Position numbers and translations under genes: made by a program. The notes below the pieces were generated by a model, which was not told where the DNA came from, made no database searches, and saw only the letters and a list, made by a program, of their open reading frames with translations. Positions 42,405 to 51,594 of a stretch of DNA of 64,000 nt are shown here, one piece after another; position 1 is the first letter of the stretch, and every line of letters begins with the position of its first letter. The stretch is from Sphingosinithalassobacter tenebrarum (lineage in GTDB: Bacteria; Pseudomonadota; Alphaproteobacteria; Sphingomonadales; Sphingomonadaceae): positions 2,635,001-2,699,000 of the forward strand of contig NZ_CP049109.1 in NCBI RefSeq assembly GCF_011057975.1. Reading direction: 5' to 3'.

Positions 42405-43994
42405 ATGACGACACTCGCTGGCTACAAGATTCGGAAATTCCGCGAAGAACGCGCGCTCACCCGCGCAGCGTTCGGCGCCTGGTATGACGCACCGGGCTCC
42501 ACCGTTCAGGGCTGGGAGGAGCATGGCAAACGCGCCAGCCGCGCCGTCGTCAACCAGATCGCCGCCAACGGCATCGCCCATCACGCCGATTGGTTCGTCC
42601 CCTATCGTCCCGGAGAGGACGCCATGAACAAATGGACCCCCGAAAGCTGGAAGTCGCACGAGGCGCGCCAGCTGCCCGAATATCCCGACGCCGAAGCGCT
42701 GAGCGCCGCGACCGGCCAGCTCGCCAGCTTCCCGCCGCTCGTTTTCGCCGGCGAGGCGCGGCAGCTGACCGAGGAACTGGCGCGCGTCGCCGAGGGCAAG
42801 GCGTTCCTGCTCCAGGGCGGCGACTGCGCCGAAAGCTTCGCCGAGTTTCACCCCAACAATATCCGCGACACCTTCCGCGTCATCCTTCAGATGGCGGTGG
42901 TGCTCACCTTCGCGTCAAAGCTCCCGACGGTGAAGGTGGGCCGCATGGCCGGGCAGTTCGCCAAGCCGCGCTCGGCTCCCACGGAGACGATCGGCGGGGT
43001 CGAGCTGCCCAGCTATCGCGGAGACATCATCAACGGAAGTGCCTTCACGCCGGAAGCGCGCATCCCCGATCCGCAGCGGATGCTGCAGGGCTACAGCCAG
43101 TCGGCCGCGACGCTCAACCTGCTGCGCGCCTTCGCGCAGGGCGGATACGCCAATCTCCAGCAGGTCCATAAATGGACGCTCGATTTCATGGGCCGCAGCC
43201 CCTGGGCCGCGCGATTCAGCGACGTCGCCGACCGGATTGGCGAAGCGCTCGACTTCATGGAAGCGTGCGGCATCGACGCCGACAGCGTGCCCCAGCTCAA
43301 GGCGACCGATTTCTATACGAGCCACGAGGCGCTGCTGCTCCCCTATGAGCAGGCGCTCACCCGCGAGGACAGCCTGACCGGGCAATGGTACGACACCAGC
43401 GCGCACATGCTCTGGATCGGCGACCGCACGCGGTTCGAGGGATCGGCGCATGTCGAATATCTGCGCGGCATCGGCAATCCGATCGGGATGAAATGCGGCC
43501 CGAGCCTCGAGCCCGACGAACTGCTGCGCCTGCTCGACACGCTGAACCCCGCGCGCATCCCCGGCCGCATCACGCTGATCACCCGCTACGGGCATGAGAA
43601 GATCGAGGACGGGCTGCCCAGGCTGGTCCGCGCGGTGAAGCGCGAGGGCCATCCGGTGGTGTGGAGCTGCGACCCGATGCACGGCAACGTCATCAAGGCC
43701 GCCAACGGCTACAAGACACGGCCCTTCGACCGCATCCTCGCCGAAGTGCGCGGTTTCTTCGCCGTCCACCGCGCCGAAGGAACGTTCGGCGGCGGCATCC
43801 ATTGCGAGATGACCGGGCAGGACGTCACCGAATGCACCGGCGGCATGATCGACATCGGCGAGGCCGATCTCGAAGCCCGCTACCACACCCATTGCGACCC
43901 GCGGTTGAACGCGGGGCAGAGCATCGAACTGGCGTTCCTGCTTGCGGAAATGCTCAACGAAGAAATGGCGGAGCGCCGGAAAGTGGCGGCGTGA
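42405..43994 (+). CDS. aroG: Class II DAHP synthase with in-frame N-terminal HTH extension
   Basis: First enzyme of the shikimate pathway: PEP + erythrose-4-P to DAHP. The plant-type (class II) enzyme covers residues about 74-529, beginning [20 protein letters not shown], with [30 protein letters not shown] and CDPMHGN as family marks. Residues 1-73 look like an XRE-type HTH ([37 protein letters not shown]). There is no stop between the two. GGAGAGG (42612-42618) is 5 bases before ATG 42624, so DAHP synthase alone (456 aa) can also be made. Either a fusion or two overlapping products. A symmetric dyad lies upstream. Confidence 0.87.
   Translation: MTTLAGYKIRKFREERALTRAAFGAWYDAPGSTVQGWEEHGKRASRAVVNQIAANGIAHHADWFVPYRPGEDAMNKWTPESWKSHEARQLPEYPDAEALSAATGQLASFPPLVFAGEARQLTEELARVAEGKAFLLQGGDCAESFAEFHPNNIRDTFRVILQMAVVLTFASKLPTVKVGRMAGQFAKPRSAPTETIGGVELPSYRGDIINGSAFTPEARIPDPQRMLQGYSQSAATLNLLRAFAQGGYANLQQVHKWTLDFMGRSPWAARFSDVADRIGEALDFMEACGIDADSVPQLKATDFYTSHEALLLPYEQALTREDSLTGQWYDTSAHMLWIGDRTRFEGSAHVEYLRGIGNPIGMKCGPSLEPDELLRLLDTLNPARIPGRITLITRYGHEKIEDGLPRLVRAVKREGHPVVWSCDPMHGNVIKAANGYKTRPFDRILAEVRGFFAVHRAEGTFGGGIHCEMTGQDVTECTGGMIDIGEADLEARYHTHCDPRLNAGQSIELAFLLAEMLNEEMAERRKVAA
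42612..42626 (+). promoter_or_regulatory. Internal ribosome site and start codon for DAHP synthase alone
   Basis: GGAGAGG at 42612-42618, 5 bases before the ATG at 42624, in the same frame as the upstream HTH region. It is stronger than anything before ATG 42405, where the leader reads GCTCCTCCC and lacks a purine-rich site. Confidence 0.6.
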
Positions 43995-44003
43995 AACCGA
44001 CAG

Positions 44004-44031
44004 GCACCGGTACAATAGATATTGCACCGGT
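44004..44031. promoter_or_regulatory. Twin GCACCGGT sites over a possible -10 before the copper-uptake genes
   Basis: GCACCGGT at 44004-44011 and again at 44024-44031, exactly 20 bp apart, so the two ACCGGT palindromes lie on the same face of the helix. TACAAT (44011-44016) between them could be a -10 element. They lie about 30 bp before ATG 44060. Binding by a copper-sensing or other regulator is inference. Confidence 0.45.
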
Positions 44032-44059
44032 TTGGCCCGGGCCCTAGCGACATGATCCG

Positions 44060-44479
44060 ATGGGCATCGACCATATCCGAACCGGACTGATCGGCCGCGT
44101 GCTGCGGGTGCTCGCCTTTGCGGCGATCGCGCTCACGGCCGTCGTGCCGCCGGGGTTCATGCCGGCGCGGGCAGCCGACAACAGCATGGTCATTTCGATC
44201 TGTACCGGCACGGGCCCGGTGACCAGAGTGCTGACGATCGAGGAAGCCAAGCGCTTCGGACATTCGCCGGATGATCAGGGCCAGCGCGACCCGCGCGAGA
44301 ACTGCCCCTTTGCCGGGCATCAGGCGCCGCAGCAGCTGCCCGATCTGATCTCGCCGCCGGCGCCGAGCATCGCCTATGTTGCGTACACGCCCGCCCCGCT
44401 GACCGATTTCGTCCGGCCGGGCACCGGCCTGTCGGCCCCGCCGCCACCGAGCCACGCGCCACCCCTGCACACCGTCTGA
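44060..44479 (+). CDS. DUF2946 family protein
   Basis: A 139-aa protein with an N-terminal signal or membrane anchor (VLRVLAFAAIALTAVVPPGF) ending ARAAD. MVISICTGTGPVTRVLTIEE and ENCPFAGHQ are the standard Cys-containing blocks of DUF2946 proteins, which often sit beside copper receptors. The tail is Pro-rich. It is 95 bp upstream of the OprC-like receptor on the same strand. Role in copper handling is inferred from family context; the two Cys and the His are plausible copper ligands. Confidence 0.82.
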   Translation: MGIDHIRTGLIGRVLRVLAFAAIALTAVVPPGFMPARAADNSMVISICTGTGPVTRVLTIEEAKRFGHSPDDQGQRDPRENCPFAGHQAPQQLPDLISPPAPSIAYVAYTPAPLTDFVRPGTGLSAPPPPSHAPPLHTV

Positions 44480-44574
44480 AACTTCCTCGCGCGTGCGGCC
44501 GATCACGGTCGTGCGCCATTTTTCGGATCGCGCCCGCGGATCACTGCGGCGCGCATGCAGATGAGTGACTATCC

Positions 44575-46725
44575 ATGACGACCATTCCCACGCGCCGCCG
44601 CGTCGCGGCGCTGCGCCTTGCGCTGATTTCCGGCGCGGCGATGCTTGCCCTTCCCGCTTATGCGCAAGAGGCGACCGCCCTGCCCCCGGTGCAGATCAGC
44701 TCTGACCCGACAAGCGGCACGACGCTGGACCGTAGCGAAATCGAGCGCAGTTCCGCGCGCAGCAGCGACACTGCCGAAACCATCACTCGCATCCCGGGCG
44801 TCGATGCATTCGGCGCGGGCGGCGTATCCAGCCTTCCCACGATACGCGGGCTCGATAGCGGGCGAGTATCGATCCTGGTCGATGGCGTCAGCATCGACGA
44901 GGTCTGCCCCAACAACATGAACCCGCCGCTGTCCTATACCCACCCGCAGACAGTGGAGAGCGTTTCGGTGCTGACCGGCGTGACGCCCGTCAGCATGGGC
45001 GGCGACAGCATCGGCGGCGCCATATCGGTGAACACCGCCGATCCGCAATTCGCGGGGCCGGATGGGACGCTGGTCACGGGCCGCGCATCGGCTTTCTATC
45101 GTTCGAACGGCGATGATTTCGGCGGCGCGGCGAATGTGACGGTCGCCACCGACAGTATCAGCCTGACCTATGACGGCAGCTATACCCAGTCGGAAAACCA
45201 TGAAGGCGGCGGCAATGCCGGCATCGTCCGGTCGAGCGAATATGCCAAGACCGATCACAGCCTGACCTTCGGCGCACTTACAGGCCTGGGCCTGTTCACG
45301 CTGCGCGGCGGCATCCAGCGCGCGCCGTACGAAGGCTTTCCCAACCAATATATGGACATGACCGACAACAGGTCCTGGTTCCTCAATGGCCGCTATCAAG
45401 GCTATTTCGGCTGGGGCGATGTCGATCTGGCGGTCCACTATCGCGATACCGACCACGAGATGAATTTCCTCGACGACAAGGGCGGGACCGCCTCGGGCGG
45501 CATGCCGATGCTCGGCGAAGGCCATACGGCGGGATACCGGCTCGGCGTCTCGCTCCCGGTGTCCAGCCGCGGCACGATCCGGCTCGGCAGCGAATTTCAC
45601 CATCAGTGGCTCACCGAATGGTGGCCGCCGGTGCCGGGCAACATGATGATGGGGCCGAACAGCTTCATCAACATCAACGACGCCAATCGCGATCGTCTGG
45701 GCAGCTATGCCGAATGGGAGGCGCAGTGGAGCGATGCGCTCAGCACCACCATCGGGCTGCGCAACGATCAGCTGTGGATGAACACCGGGGACGTTGCCCC
45801 CTATGGCACCGGCATGATGCAGATGGCGGATGTTGCGGCAGCCGCGGCGTTCAACGCCGCCGACCGCGAGCGGCACGACAGCAACTGGAGCGGATCGGCG
45901 CTGCTCGAATGGGATGCCGCCAAGGGCTTCGCGTTCGAACTTGGCTATGCGCACAAGGTGCGTTCACCCAATCTCTACGAACGCTATGCCTGGGGGCGCG
46001 GATCGATGGCGAGCCGGATGATCGGCTGGTTCGGTGACGGCAATGGCTATGTCGGCAATCTCAACCTCGATCCAGAGCGCGCCGATACGGTGAGCGCGGC
46101 GGTGACGTTCAGCGGCGCGGGCGACATGCCGTGGTCGCTGCGCATCTCGCCCTATTACACGCATGTCGCCGACTATATCGATGTGGTGAAGCTTGCCGAA
46201 CTGACCGACATGATGGGCATGCCGACCGGCTTCGTGCAGTTGCAATTCGCCAATCGCGAGGCGCGCTTCTATGGGCTGGACGTGTCGGGGGCCGTCGAAT
46301 TGCTGCGCACTGATGCGGGAAGCCGCCTGACGCTCGATGCAAGCGCGAGCTGGCTGCATGGCGACAACCTCGCCGATGACGACCCGCTCTATCACCAGAT
46401 GCCGTTCAACGCGTCGCTCGGCCTGCACTACGCTGGCGACAACGGGTTCGACGGGCATCTGGAACTGCAGGCGGTGGCCGACAAGAACCGTGTGGACCTC
46501 ACACGCAACGAGCCGCCGACCGACGGCTATGTCCTCGCCAATATCGGCGCCGGCTATACCGTCGACGGGTTCCGGCTTGGCATCGATGTGAGCAACCTGT
46601 TCGACAGCGAATATGCGCTGCCGCTCGGAGGCGTATCGCTTGGCGACTTCAAGGCGACGGGCACGCTGCGTCCGGTGCCAGGTCGCGGGCGGAGCTTCAA
46701 TGTCTCGCTCAGCAAGTCCTTCTGA
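44575..46725 (+). CDS. TonB-dependent copper receptor (OprC-like)
   Basis: A 716-aa outer-membrane receptor. Signal peptide to about residue 30 (MLALPAYAQ), plug domain to about 155 (TAETITRIPGVDAFGAGG, PTIRGLDSGRVSILVDGVS), then a 22-strand barrel ending in Phe. The OprC copper site is kept: Cys111 and Met115 in VCPNNMNPP and His294 and Met296 in DTDHEMNF, matching the CxxxM and HxM ligands known for Pseudomonas OprC. Met-rich loops (GNMMMGPN, GTGMMQMAD) may guide copper. The TonB-type gene overlaps its 3' end. Confidence 0.92.
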   Translation: MTTIPTRRRVAALRLALISGAAMLALPAYAQEATALPPVQISSDPTSGTTLDRSEIERSSARSSDTAETITRIPGVDAFGAGGVSSLPTIRGLDSGRVSILVDGVSIDEVCPNNMNPPLSYTHPQTVESVSVLTGVTPVSMGGDSIGGAISVNTADPQFAGPDGTLVTGRASAFYRSNGDDFGGAANVTVATDSISLTYDGSYTQSENHEGGGNAGIVRSSEYAKTDHSLTFGALTGLGLFTLRGGIQRAPYEGFPNQYMDMTDNRSWFLNGRYQGYFGWGDVDLAVHYRDTDHEMNFLDDKGGTASGGMPMLGEGHTAGYRLGVSLPVSSRGTIRLGSEFHHQWLTEWWPPVPGNMMMGPNSFININDANRDRLGSYAEWEAQWSDALSTTIGLRNDQLWMNTGDVAPYGTGMMQMADVAAAAAFNAADRERHDSNWSGSALLEWDAAKGFAFELGYAHKVRSPNLYERYAWGRGSMASRMIGWFGDGNGYVGNLNLDPERADTVSAAVTFSGAGDMPWSLRISPYYTHVADYIDVVKLAELTDMMGMPTGFVQLQFANREARFYGLDVSGAVELLRTDAGSRLTLDASASWLHGDNLADDDPLYHQMPFNASLGLHYAGDNGFDGHLELQAVADKNRVDLTRNEPPTDGYVLANIGAGYTVDGFRLGIDVSNLFDSEYALPLGGVSLGDFKATGTLRPVPGRGRSFNVSLSKSF

Positions 46726-47404
46726 TCGGCACGGACCCGGGGACGGCTATCGTCCCCCGGCCGGCCAGCGCTGGTTCGGCACGGGCGGCGCGGTGATGGT
46801 CACCGCGTCGCTTGCGTCGCTGCTGGCGCTCGCCGGTCCGCCGCGCTTCGAGCAGATCGAGCAGCCAGTGCTCCGCGTTTTCACGGCCGAACCCCAGCGT
46901 CGGTCCGAGCCGAAACAGCCGCCAAAGGAACGCCCGCGCCGAACCGAAGCGGCGCCCCGCCCCGCGACACCGCTTTCCGAGCCCGTCCCGGCCGACGTGC
47001 CACGAAGGACCGCCGCGCCGTCGCCCCCGCCAACCCCGGCTCCCGCCCTTGCGGCACCGAAACTCCCCGATGCAAGACCGGTGCAAGTCACGCCACCGCT
47101 CCCCTCGCCCAGCGCTGCGCCAGCCAACACCGATGCGCTGCGTGACCGCTACAGCGCCGCGCTGTGGCGTCATATCGATGCGCGCCTACCGCGCGGTATC
47201 CGCATGCGCGGCGAGGTGCGCGTTGGCTTTACCGTTACCCGTTCGGGCAGTGTCCAGGATATCGCAATCGATACGAGCAGCGGCAATCCGATGCTCGACC
47301 GGCTGGCGCTGCGCACGCTAAACCGCGCCGGGCCGATGCCACCGCCGCCCGCAGAACTGGGAGATGGCCCGTTACGCTTCACCATCACGATCGCATTCGA
47401 CTGA
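46700..47404 (+). CDS. TonB-type energy transducer dedicated to the copper receptor
   Basis: A 234-aa protein with one N-terminal membrane segment (about residues 27-45, GTGGAVMVTASLASLLALAG), a Pro- and Lys/Arg-rich periplasmic spacer (about 55-140) and a C-terminal TonB domain (RGEVRVGFTVTRSGSVQDIA, then LALRTLNRAGPMPPPP). ATG 46700 was chosen for GGAG 6 bases upstream; it overlaps the receptor gene by 26 bases in another frame, suggesting coupling. The pairing with the receptor implies a private transducer. No exbBD in the window. Confidence 0.87.
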   Translation: MSRSASPSDRHGPGDGYRPPAGQRWFGTGGAVMVTASLASLLALAGPPRFEQIEQPVLRVFTAEPQRRSEPKQPPKERPRRTEAAPRPATPLSEPVPADVPRRTAAPSPPPTPAPALAAPKLPDARPVQVTPPLPSPSAAPANTDALRDRYSAALWRHIDARLPRGIRMRGEVRVGFTVTRSGSVQDIAIDTSSGNPMLDRLALRTLNRAGPMPPPPAELGDGPLRFTITIAFD

Positions 47405-47413
47405 CAGCGACGT

Positions 47414-48286
47414 TCAGTCGGCGGCGGCGCGCGCCCGAAATTCCTTCGGCGAACACCCCATTTCGCGACGAAAGGCAGTCGCGAAATTGCTCGGTGCGCC
47501 ATATCCCGCTTCGGCTGCCGCCTGTTTGACGCTCGCCCCGTTGCGCAGCATCGCACAGGCATGCGCGATCCGCTCAGCGGCGATATGCGCGGCGAGCGTT
47601 TCGCCGCGCGTTTCGTGAAATGCCCGGCTGAGCTGGCGAGTCGAAAGCCCGCAGGCCGCCGCGATCCGCGCGACACTGGCTCCGCCGGGATCGCGCGCGA
47701 TTTCCTGCTCCACGATCGCCAGCCGCCGCGGTGTCAGGCCGCCGGAAACGCTATCATCGGAGACACCGCGAATAATGCGCCCCAGCTCGACACAGGCCTG
47801 CGTTACCAGCGCGTCGATCAGGATCCGGCCGGCGAAACCAGGCGATTCCAGCTCCGCCGCGACGCGATAGAGCAGGCGGCGAAGCTCTCCGCTGGCAATG
47901 TCCAGACCGCGCGTGAGCCGCTGACCGGTCCATTCGAAATCCTGGCCGAGCCACCGCGCCGCACCGGCCGTATCGAGTCGGCAGACAAGCGCGCGCTGTT
48001 CGCGGCAATTGCCGATAATGTCGACATCGGCATGCGCCGGCAGCAGGAACAGCTCGCCCAGCGGAGAGAAGCGCCCCGCATGGCGCTCGCCAGCTGCCCG
48101 GTTGCGCGCTGCGCCGTTCGCGGGGAGCATCGATAACTGGAGATGGTGGCAATCGTTGCTTTCGCCGCGCACGTCGATCGGCGCAGTGAACCGCTCGCGC
48201 ACCAGGGCGACTTCGCCCGCAGCGCAATCGATGCGCGCGTCGATCGTCCGGTGCACCTGCATGGGGGCCAGGGGCATGGCAGGCAT
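47414..48286 (-). CDS. AraC family transcriptional regulator
   Basis: A 290-aa protein. The C-terminal AraC-type double HTH (about residues 195-290) reads SVARIAAACGLSTRQLSRAF and VKQAAAEAGYGAPSNFATAF followed by FRREMGCSPKEFRA. The N-terminal domain (about 10-150) is beta-rich and presumably binds ligand. It is divergent from the sulfotransferase gene, 138 bp away, and converges on the TonB-type gene, 9 bp away. The likely target is the sulfotransferase pair (inference). Confidence 0.92.
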   Translation of the reverse strand: MPAMPLAPMQVHRTIDARIDCAAGEVALVRERFTAPIDVRGESNDCHHLQLSMLPANGAARNRAAGERHAGRFSPLGELFLLPAHADVDIIGNCREQRALVCRLDTAGAARWLGQDFEWTGQRLTRGLDIASGELRRLLYRVAAELESPGFAGRILIDALVTQACVELGRIIRGVSDDSVSGGLTPRRLAIVEQEIARDPGGASVARIAAACGLSTRQLSRAFHETRGETLAAHIAAERIAHACAMLRNGASVKQAAAEAGYGAPSNFATAFRREMGCSPKEFRARAAAD

Positions 48287-48424
48287 CCTCTTATCCCGGA
48301 TCTTCGTCCGGCTTTTGTCCTGCGGTCACAGCAAAGGCCGAAAGCCATAGGGCGCCCTGCTTGCCGCTCCCCGCATCCTTCCGCAAACCGAAGCCGATGA
48401 CAAGAATGGCGGACGGAGAGAAAC

Positions 48425-49579
48425 ATGGACCGCGCCGCGCAACTGCTGGAAAAGGCGAAACAAGCCGCCGGCTGCGATGATTTCGGTGATGACGGATTTC
48501 GCGAGGGGCTGGATCGCCTGCTTCACGCGCTCGACACCGAGGCGCGGCTCAACGCGCGCGGCCGGATGGGCATGGAGTTCCAGATCGTCGATATCCTGAC
48601 AAAGCGGTTGCAGGTGGTCGACTGGTATGTCCGCCACCCGGAAACCGAGGACCAGGAGATCGTCGCTCCGCTGATCGGGCTAGGCCTGCCGCGCACCGCC
48701 TCGACGGCGCTCGCCTGCATGCTGGGCGAAGACGGGACCACGCGATCGCTGCGCACCTGGGAAAGCATGGCCCCCTGCCCGCCGCCCGATCCGGCGACCG
48801 AAATGAACGACCCGCGACTGGCACAGGCGGAAGCGGCGATGGCGCGGCGCGCGAAAGCCCACCCGCGCCTCACGGCGATGCTGCCGACAACCGCTACCTC
48901 GCCCACCGAATGCCAGCTGTTCATGGCGCACGACTTCAAATCGCAGATGTTCGAGGCCTTCGTCCATGTGCCGGGCTACATCCGCTGGCTGATCCATGAG
49001 GCGGACCTCGTTCCGACCTACGCCCATGTGAAGCGCGTGCTCAAACTGCTGCAATATCACGGGCCGGTGCGGCCCTGGCGGCTCAAAAACCCCTCGCACA
49101 GCCTGTTCATCGACGCGCTGAACCAGGTCTTTCCCGACGCGCGTTTCGTGATGACGCACCGCCCGCCCCAGGATGTGATACCCTCGGTCTCCGACCTGCA
49201 TCTCGAATATCATGGCAGCTTCACCGACGATATAGACCGGCACGCAATCGGCGCGGGCGTGGTCGATTTCTGCGAAACCGCGATGGAGCGGATGATCGCA
49301 TTCCGCGATGCCGGACAGGATCACCGTTTCTGCGACATCCACTTCGCCGATTTCCAGGCCGATCCGATGCGCGAGATCGCGCGGCTCTACGCCTTTTTGG
49401 GCGAGGAACTGACCGCGGAAACACGCGCGGCGATGCTGGCATGGCGCGCGGCGCAACCGATCGAAGCCGCGCAATATGACCGGACCGACCCTGCCGAATT
49501 CGGCCTCGATCGCGACGCGATCGCGCAACGCTTCGCCTTCTATACCAATCGTTTCGCGCCGGAGGGGCAAGCCGCATGA
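48425..49579 (+). CDS. Sulfotransferase family protein
   Basis: A 384-aa PAPS-dependent sulfotransferase of the Sulfotransfer_3 type. The 5'-phosphosulfate loop is PLIGLGLPRTASTALACML (about residues 78-96), and the 3'-phosphate block lies in DARFVMTHRPPQDVIPSVSD. The central WRLKNPSHSLFIDAL is typical of this group. Substrate unknown. Its stop overlaps the next gene's start as ATGA. Divergent from the AraC regulator. Confidence 0.88.
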   Translation: MDRAAQLLEKAKQAAGCDDFGDDGFREGLDRLLHALDTEARLNARGRMGMEFQIVDILTKRLQVVDWYVRHPETEDQEIVAPLIGLGLPRTASTALACMLGEDGTTRSLRTWESMAPCPPPDPATEMNDPRLAQAEAAMARRAKAHPRLTAMLPTTATSPTECQLFMAHDFKSQMFEAFVHVPGYIRWLIHEADLVPTYAHVKRVLKLLQYHGPVRPWRLKNPSHSLFIDALNQVFPDARFVMTHRPPQDVIPSVSDLHLEYHGSFTDDIDRHAIGAGVVDFCETAMERMIAFRDAGQDHRFCDIHFADFQADPMREIARLYAFLGEELTAETRAAMLAWRAAQPIEAAQYDRTDPAEFGLDRDAIAQRFAFYTNRFAPEGQAA

Positions 49580-50598
49580 CCGACCACCCTATGGCCTCGG
49601 GCCTGACTGCCGAACACGAACGCTTCTTCGTCGCATGCCCGGCGGACCCGGAAATGCGCGAGAGCTTCTCCTTCTGGTTCTTCGACGATGAAGGCCGGTT
49701 CGGATTTCCCCGCATCGGCATCGAGCGGGAGGCGACCAACTGGGCCAATCCGCGCGTCCAGTGCAATGTCACCGCACCGGGCGGAATCGTGATGAACGGC
49801 GCGGGACGCGACAGCGCCAATGAAGGCGGCGCTGATACGCTGAGCGCCGGCCCGCTCGAATTTCGCTGTATCGAACCCTTGCGCCGCTGGCGCGTCCGCT
49901 GGAACCGCGACGTGACGGTTGGCACGATCGAACAACAGATCACCAACACGCTCGACTCCGCCAGGCGCAAGGCGCTGGCATGGGAAATCGAGCTGGAAAT
50001 GGCGGCGCCGGCATGGGTGCAGGACAACAGCCCCGAAAAGGTCGCTCAGATGGCCGAGCGCGAGGCGCGCGAAGCCGCGGCGATGGGCGTCGGCTGGCGG
50101 CTGGAGCAGCTGGTGCGCGGCACCGGCTGGATCACCTTCGACGGCGAGACGCATCAGTTTTCCGGGCGCGGCATCCGCATCAAGCGGCAGAGCGTCCGCC
50201 CGCTCGAGGGGTTTCGCGGCCATTGCTGGCAATCGGCGCTATTCCCGGACGGGCGCGGCTTCGGATACATCGCCTATCCGCCGCATGAGGACGGGTCGAT
50301 GTTCAATCAGGCCTATGTGTTCGACGGCGAGCGGTTGCACCCGGCCAAGGCGACCGTGATTCCCTGGCTGCGACGGATCACGGCCGAGGGAGACGATGTC
50401 AGCCTCGAACTCGAATCCGCGCTGGGCACGATGCGCGTCGAAGCCGGCACCCGCTTCTCCACCTTCCGCGTCGGCAATCCCGATATCGGCGGGCTCAACC
50501 TGCATCAGGGCGGCGCCGAATATCGCTTCGAGGGCATGCGCGCCTTCGGCATGATCGAGCGATCGGCGCATGAGAGCCTGACCGCGATCGAAGTCTGA
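49576..50598 (+). CDS. DUF7064-like (CrtC-related beta-barrel) protein
   Basis: A 340-aa soluble beta-rich protein coupled to the sulfotransferase (ATGA overlap). Blocks such as RESFSFWFFDDEGRFGFPRI, EQLVRGTGWITFDGETHQFS, GFRGHCWQSALFPDGRGFGY and HQGGAEYRFEGMRAFGMIER show the two-domain calycin-like pattern of hydroxyneurosporene-synthase/DUF7064 proteins. These occur in lipid and steroid clusters of actinobacteria and sphingomonads, but the reaction is not known. Function not assigned. Confidence 0.72.
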   Translation: MTDHPMASGLTAEHERFFVACPADPEMRESFSFWFFDDEGRFGFPRIGIEREATNWANPRVQCNVTAPGGIVMNGAGRDSANEGGADTLSAGPLEFRCIEPLRRWRVRWNRDVTVGTIEQQITNTLDSARRKALAWEIELEMAAPAWVQDNSPEKVAQMAEREAREAAAMGVGWRLEQLVRGTGWITFDGETHQFSGRGIRIKRQSVRPLEGFRGHCWQSALFPDGRGFGYIAYPPHEDGSMFNQAYVFDGERLHPAKATVIPWLRRITAEGDDVSLELESALGTMRVEAGTRFSTFRVGNPDIGGLNLHQGGAEYRFEGMRAFGMIERSAHESLTAIEV

Positions 50599-50634
50599 GA
50601 GATGACGGGGCGGCGCGCGCCGCCCCTGCCCGGC

Positions 50635-51465
50635 TTACCAGTGAAAGTTGGTGCCGCCGTCGACGTTGATGTTGGCGCCGCTCATATAGCTGTTCGCCTT
50701 CGACCCCATGAAGGTCAGCACGCGGGCATATTCGTCGGTATAGCCATAGCGGTTGGTCCATACCGAATCCTCGGCGCCGAAATGCAGCTTGCTGAGCTTG
50801 AAGGCATCCTGCGGGCTCTTCGGATCGAGGCCGTATTTCTCGAAATAGCCATTCATGATCTCGCCCCAGTTGCCGCTTTCGACCATGATCGCACCCGGCG
50901 ACATGACGTTGACGAGGATATTGTCCTCGCCCAGCTCGCGCGCCATCGCCTGGCTCCAGCTGTTGAGCGCCGATTTGACCATGTTGTAGACATGCAGCAT
51001 CGGCTGCGGTTTGGTGGTCGAGATCGACGAGACGTTGACGATCCGGCCCCAGTCGGCCTTGCGCAGCAGCGGCAGCGCCGCGCGCGTGGTGCGGACATAG
51101 CCGAGCGTGATCCGGTTATACGCCTCGAGATACAGCTCCTCATCGTCGAACTTGGCGAAGGCACCATGCGTGCCGACCGAATTGGCGGCATTGTTGATGA
51201 GGACGTTGAGGCTGCCGAATTTCTCGCCGATCGTCGCGAACGCAGCCTTCACCGCGTCGCCATCGGTCATGTCGCACTGGCTGGTCAGCACCTCGCCGCT
51301 GCCCAGCTCGCGACAGGCGGTCGCGGATTTTTCCAGGCTCTTTTCCGATCGCGCGAGCAGCGCGACATTGGCGCCCTCCTGTGCGAAACGCTTCGCGGTC
51401 GCCTTGCCGATACCGCGCGAAGCGCCGACGATGCACACATTGGCGCCGGCCAGTCCCAGATCCAT
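50635..51465 (-). CDS. Short-chain dehydrogenase/reductase (SDR)
   Basis: A 276-aa classical SDR. Cofactor motif VGASRGIGKATA (about residues 13-24), NNAAN, catalytic Ser in VNVSSIS and the pair Tyr-x-x-x-Lys in YNMVKSAL; PGAIMVESG follows. ATG 51465 was preferred over a TTG 6 bases upstream because GAGAGG is 7 bases before it. Convergent with the DUF7064-like gene and 36 bp from it. It may act in the same pathway, but that rests on proximity only. Confidence 0.9.
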   Translation of the reverse strand: MDLGLAGANVCIVGASRGIGKATAKRFAQEGANVALLARSEKSLEKSATACRELGSGEVLTSQCDMTDGDAVKAAFATIGEKFGSLNVLINNAANSVGTHGAFAKFDDEELYLEAYNRITLGYVRTTRAALPLLRKADWGRIVNVSSISTTKPQPMLHVYNMVKSALNSWSQAMARELGEDNILVNVMSPGAIMVESGNWGEIMNGYFEKYGLDPKSPQDAFKLSKLHFGAEDSVWTNRYGYTDEYARVLTFMGSKANSYMSGANINVDGGTNFHW

Positions 51466-51594
51466 TTCCAATCCTCTCTATCAAAATCGTTGGAGGATAT
51501 TGGAACAGCTAACGGAACACCGCTCAATCGCGGCGAGCTATGCGCGGATGCCATTGCTGTGGATTGGCGCCACATTCGCGGGGGACGAGCGCAG

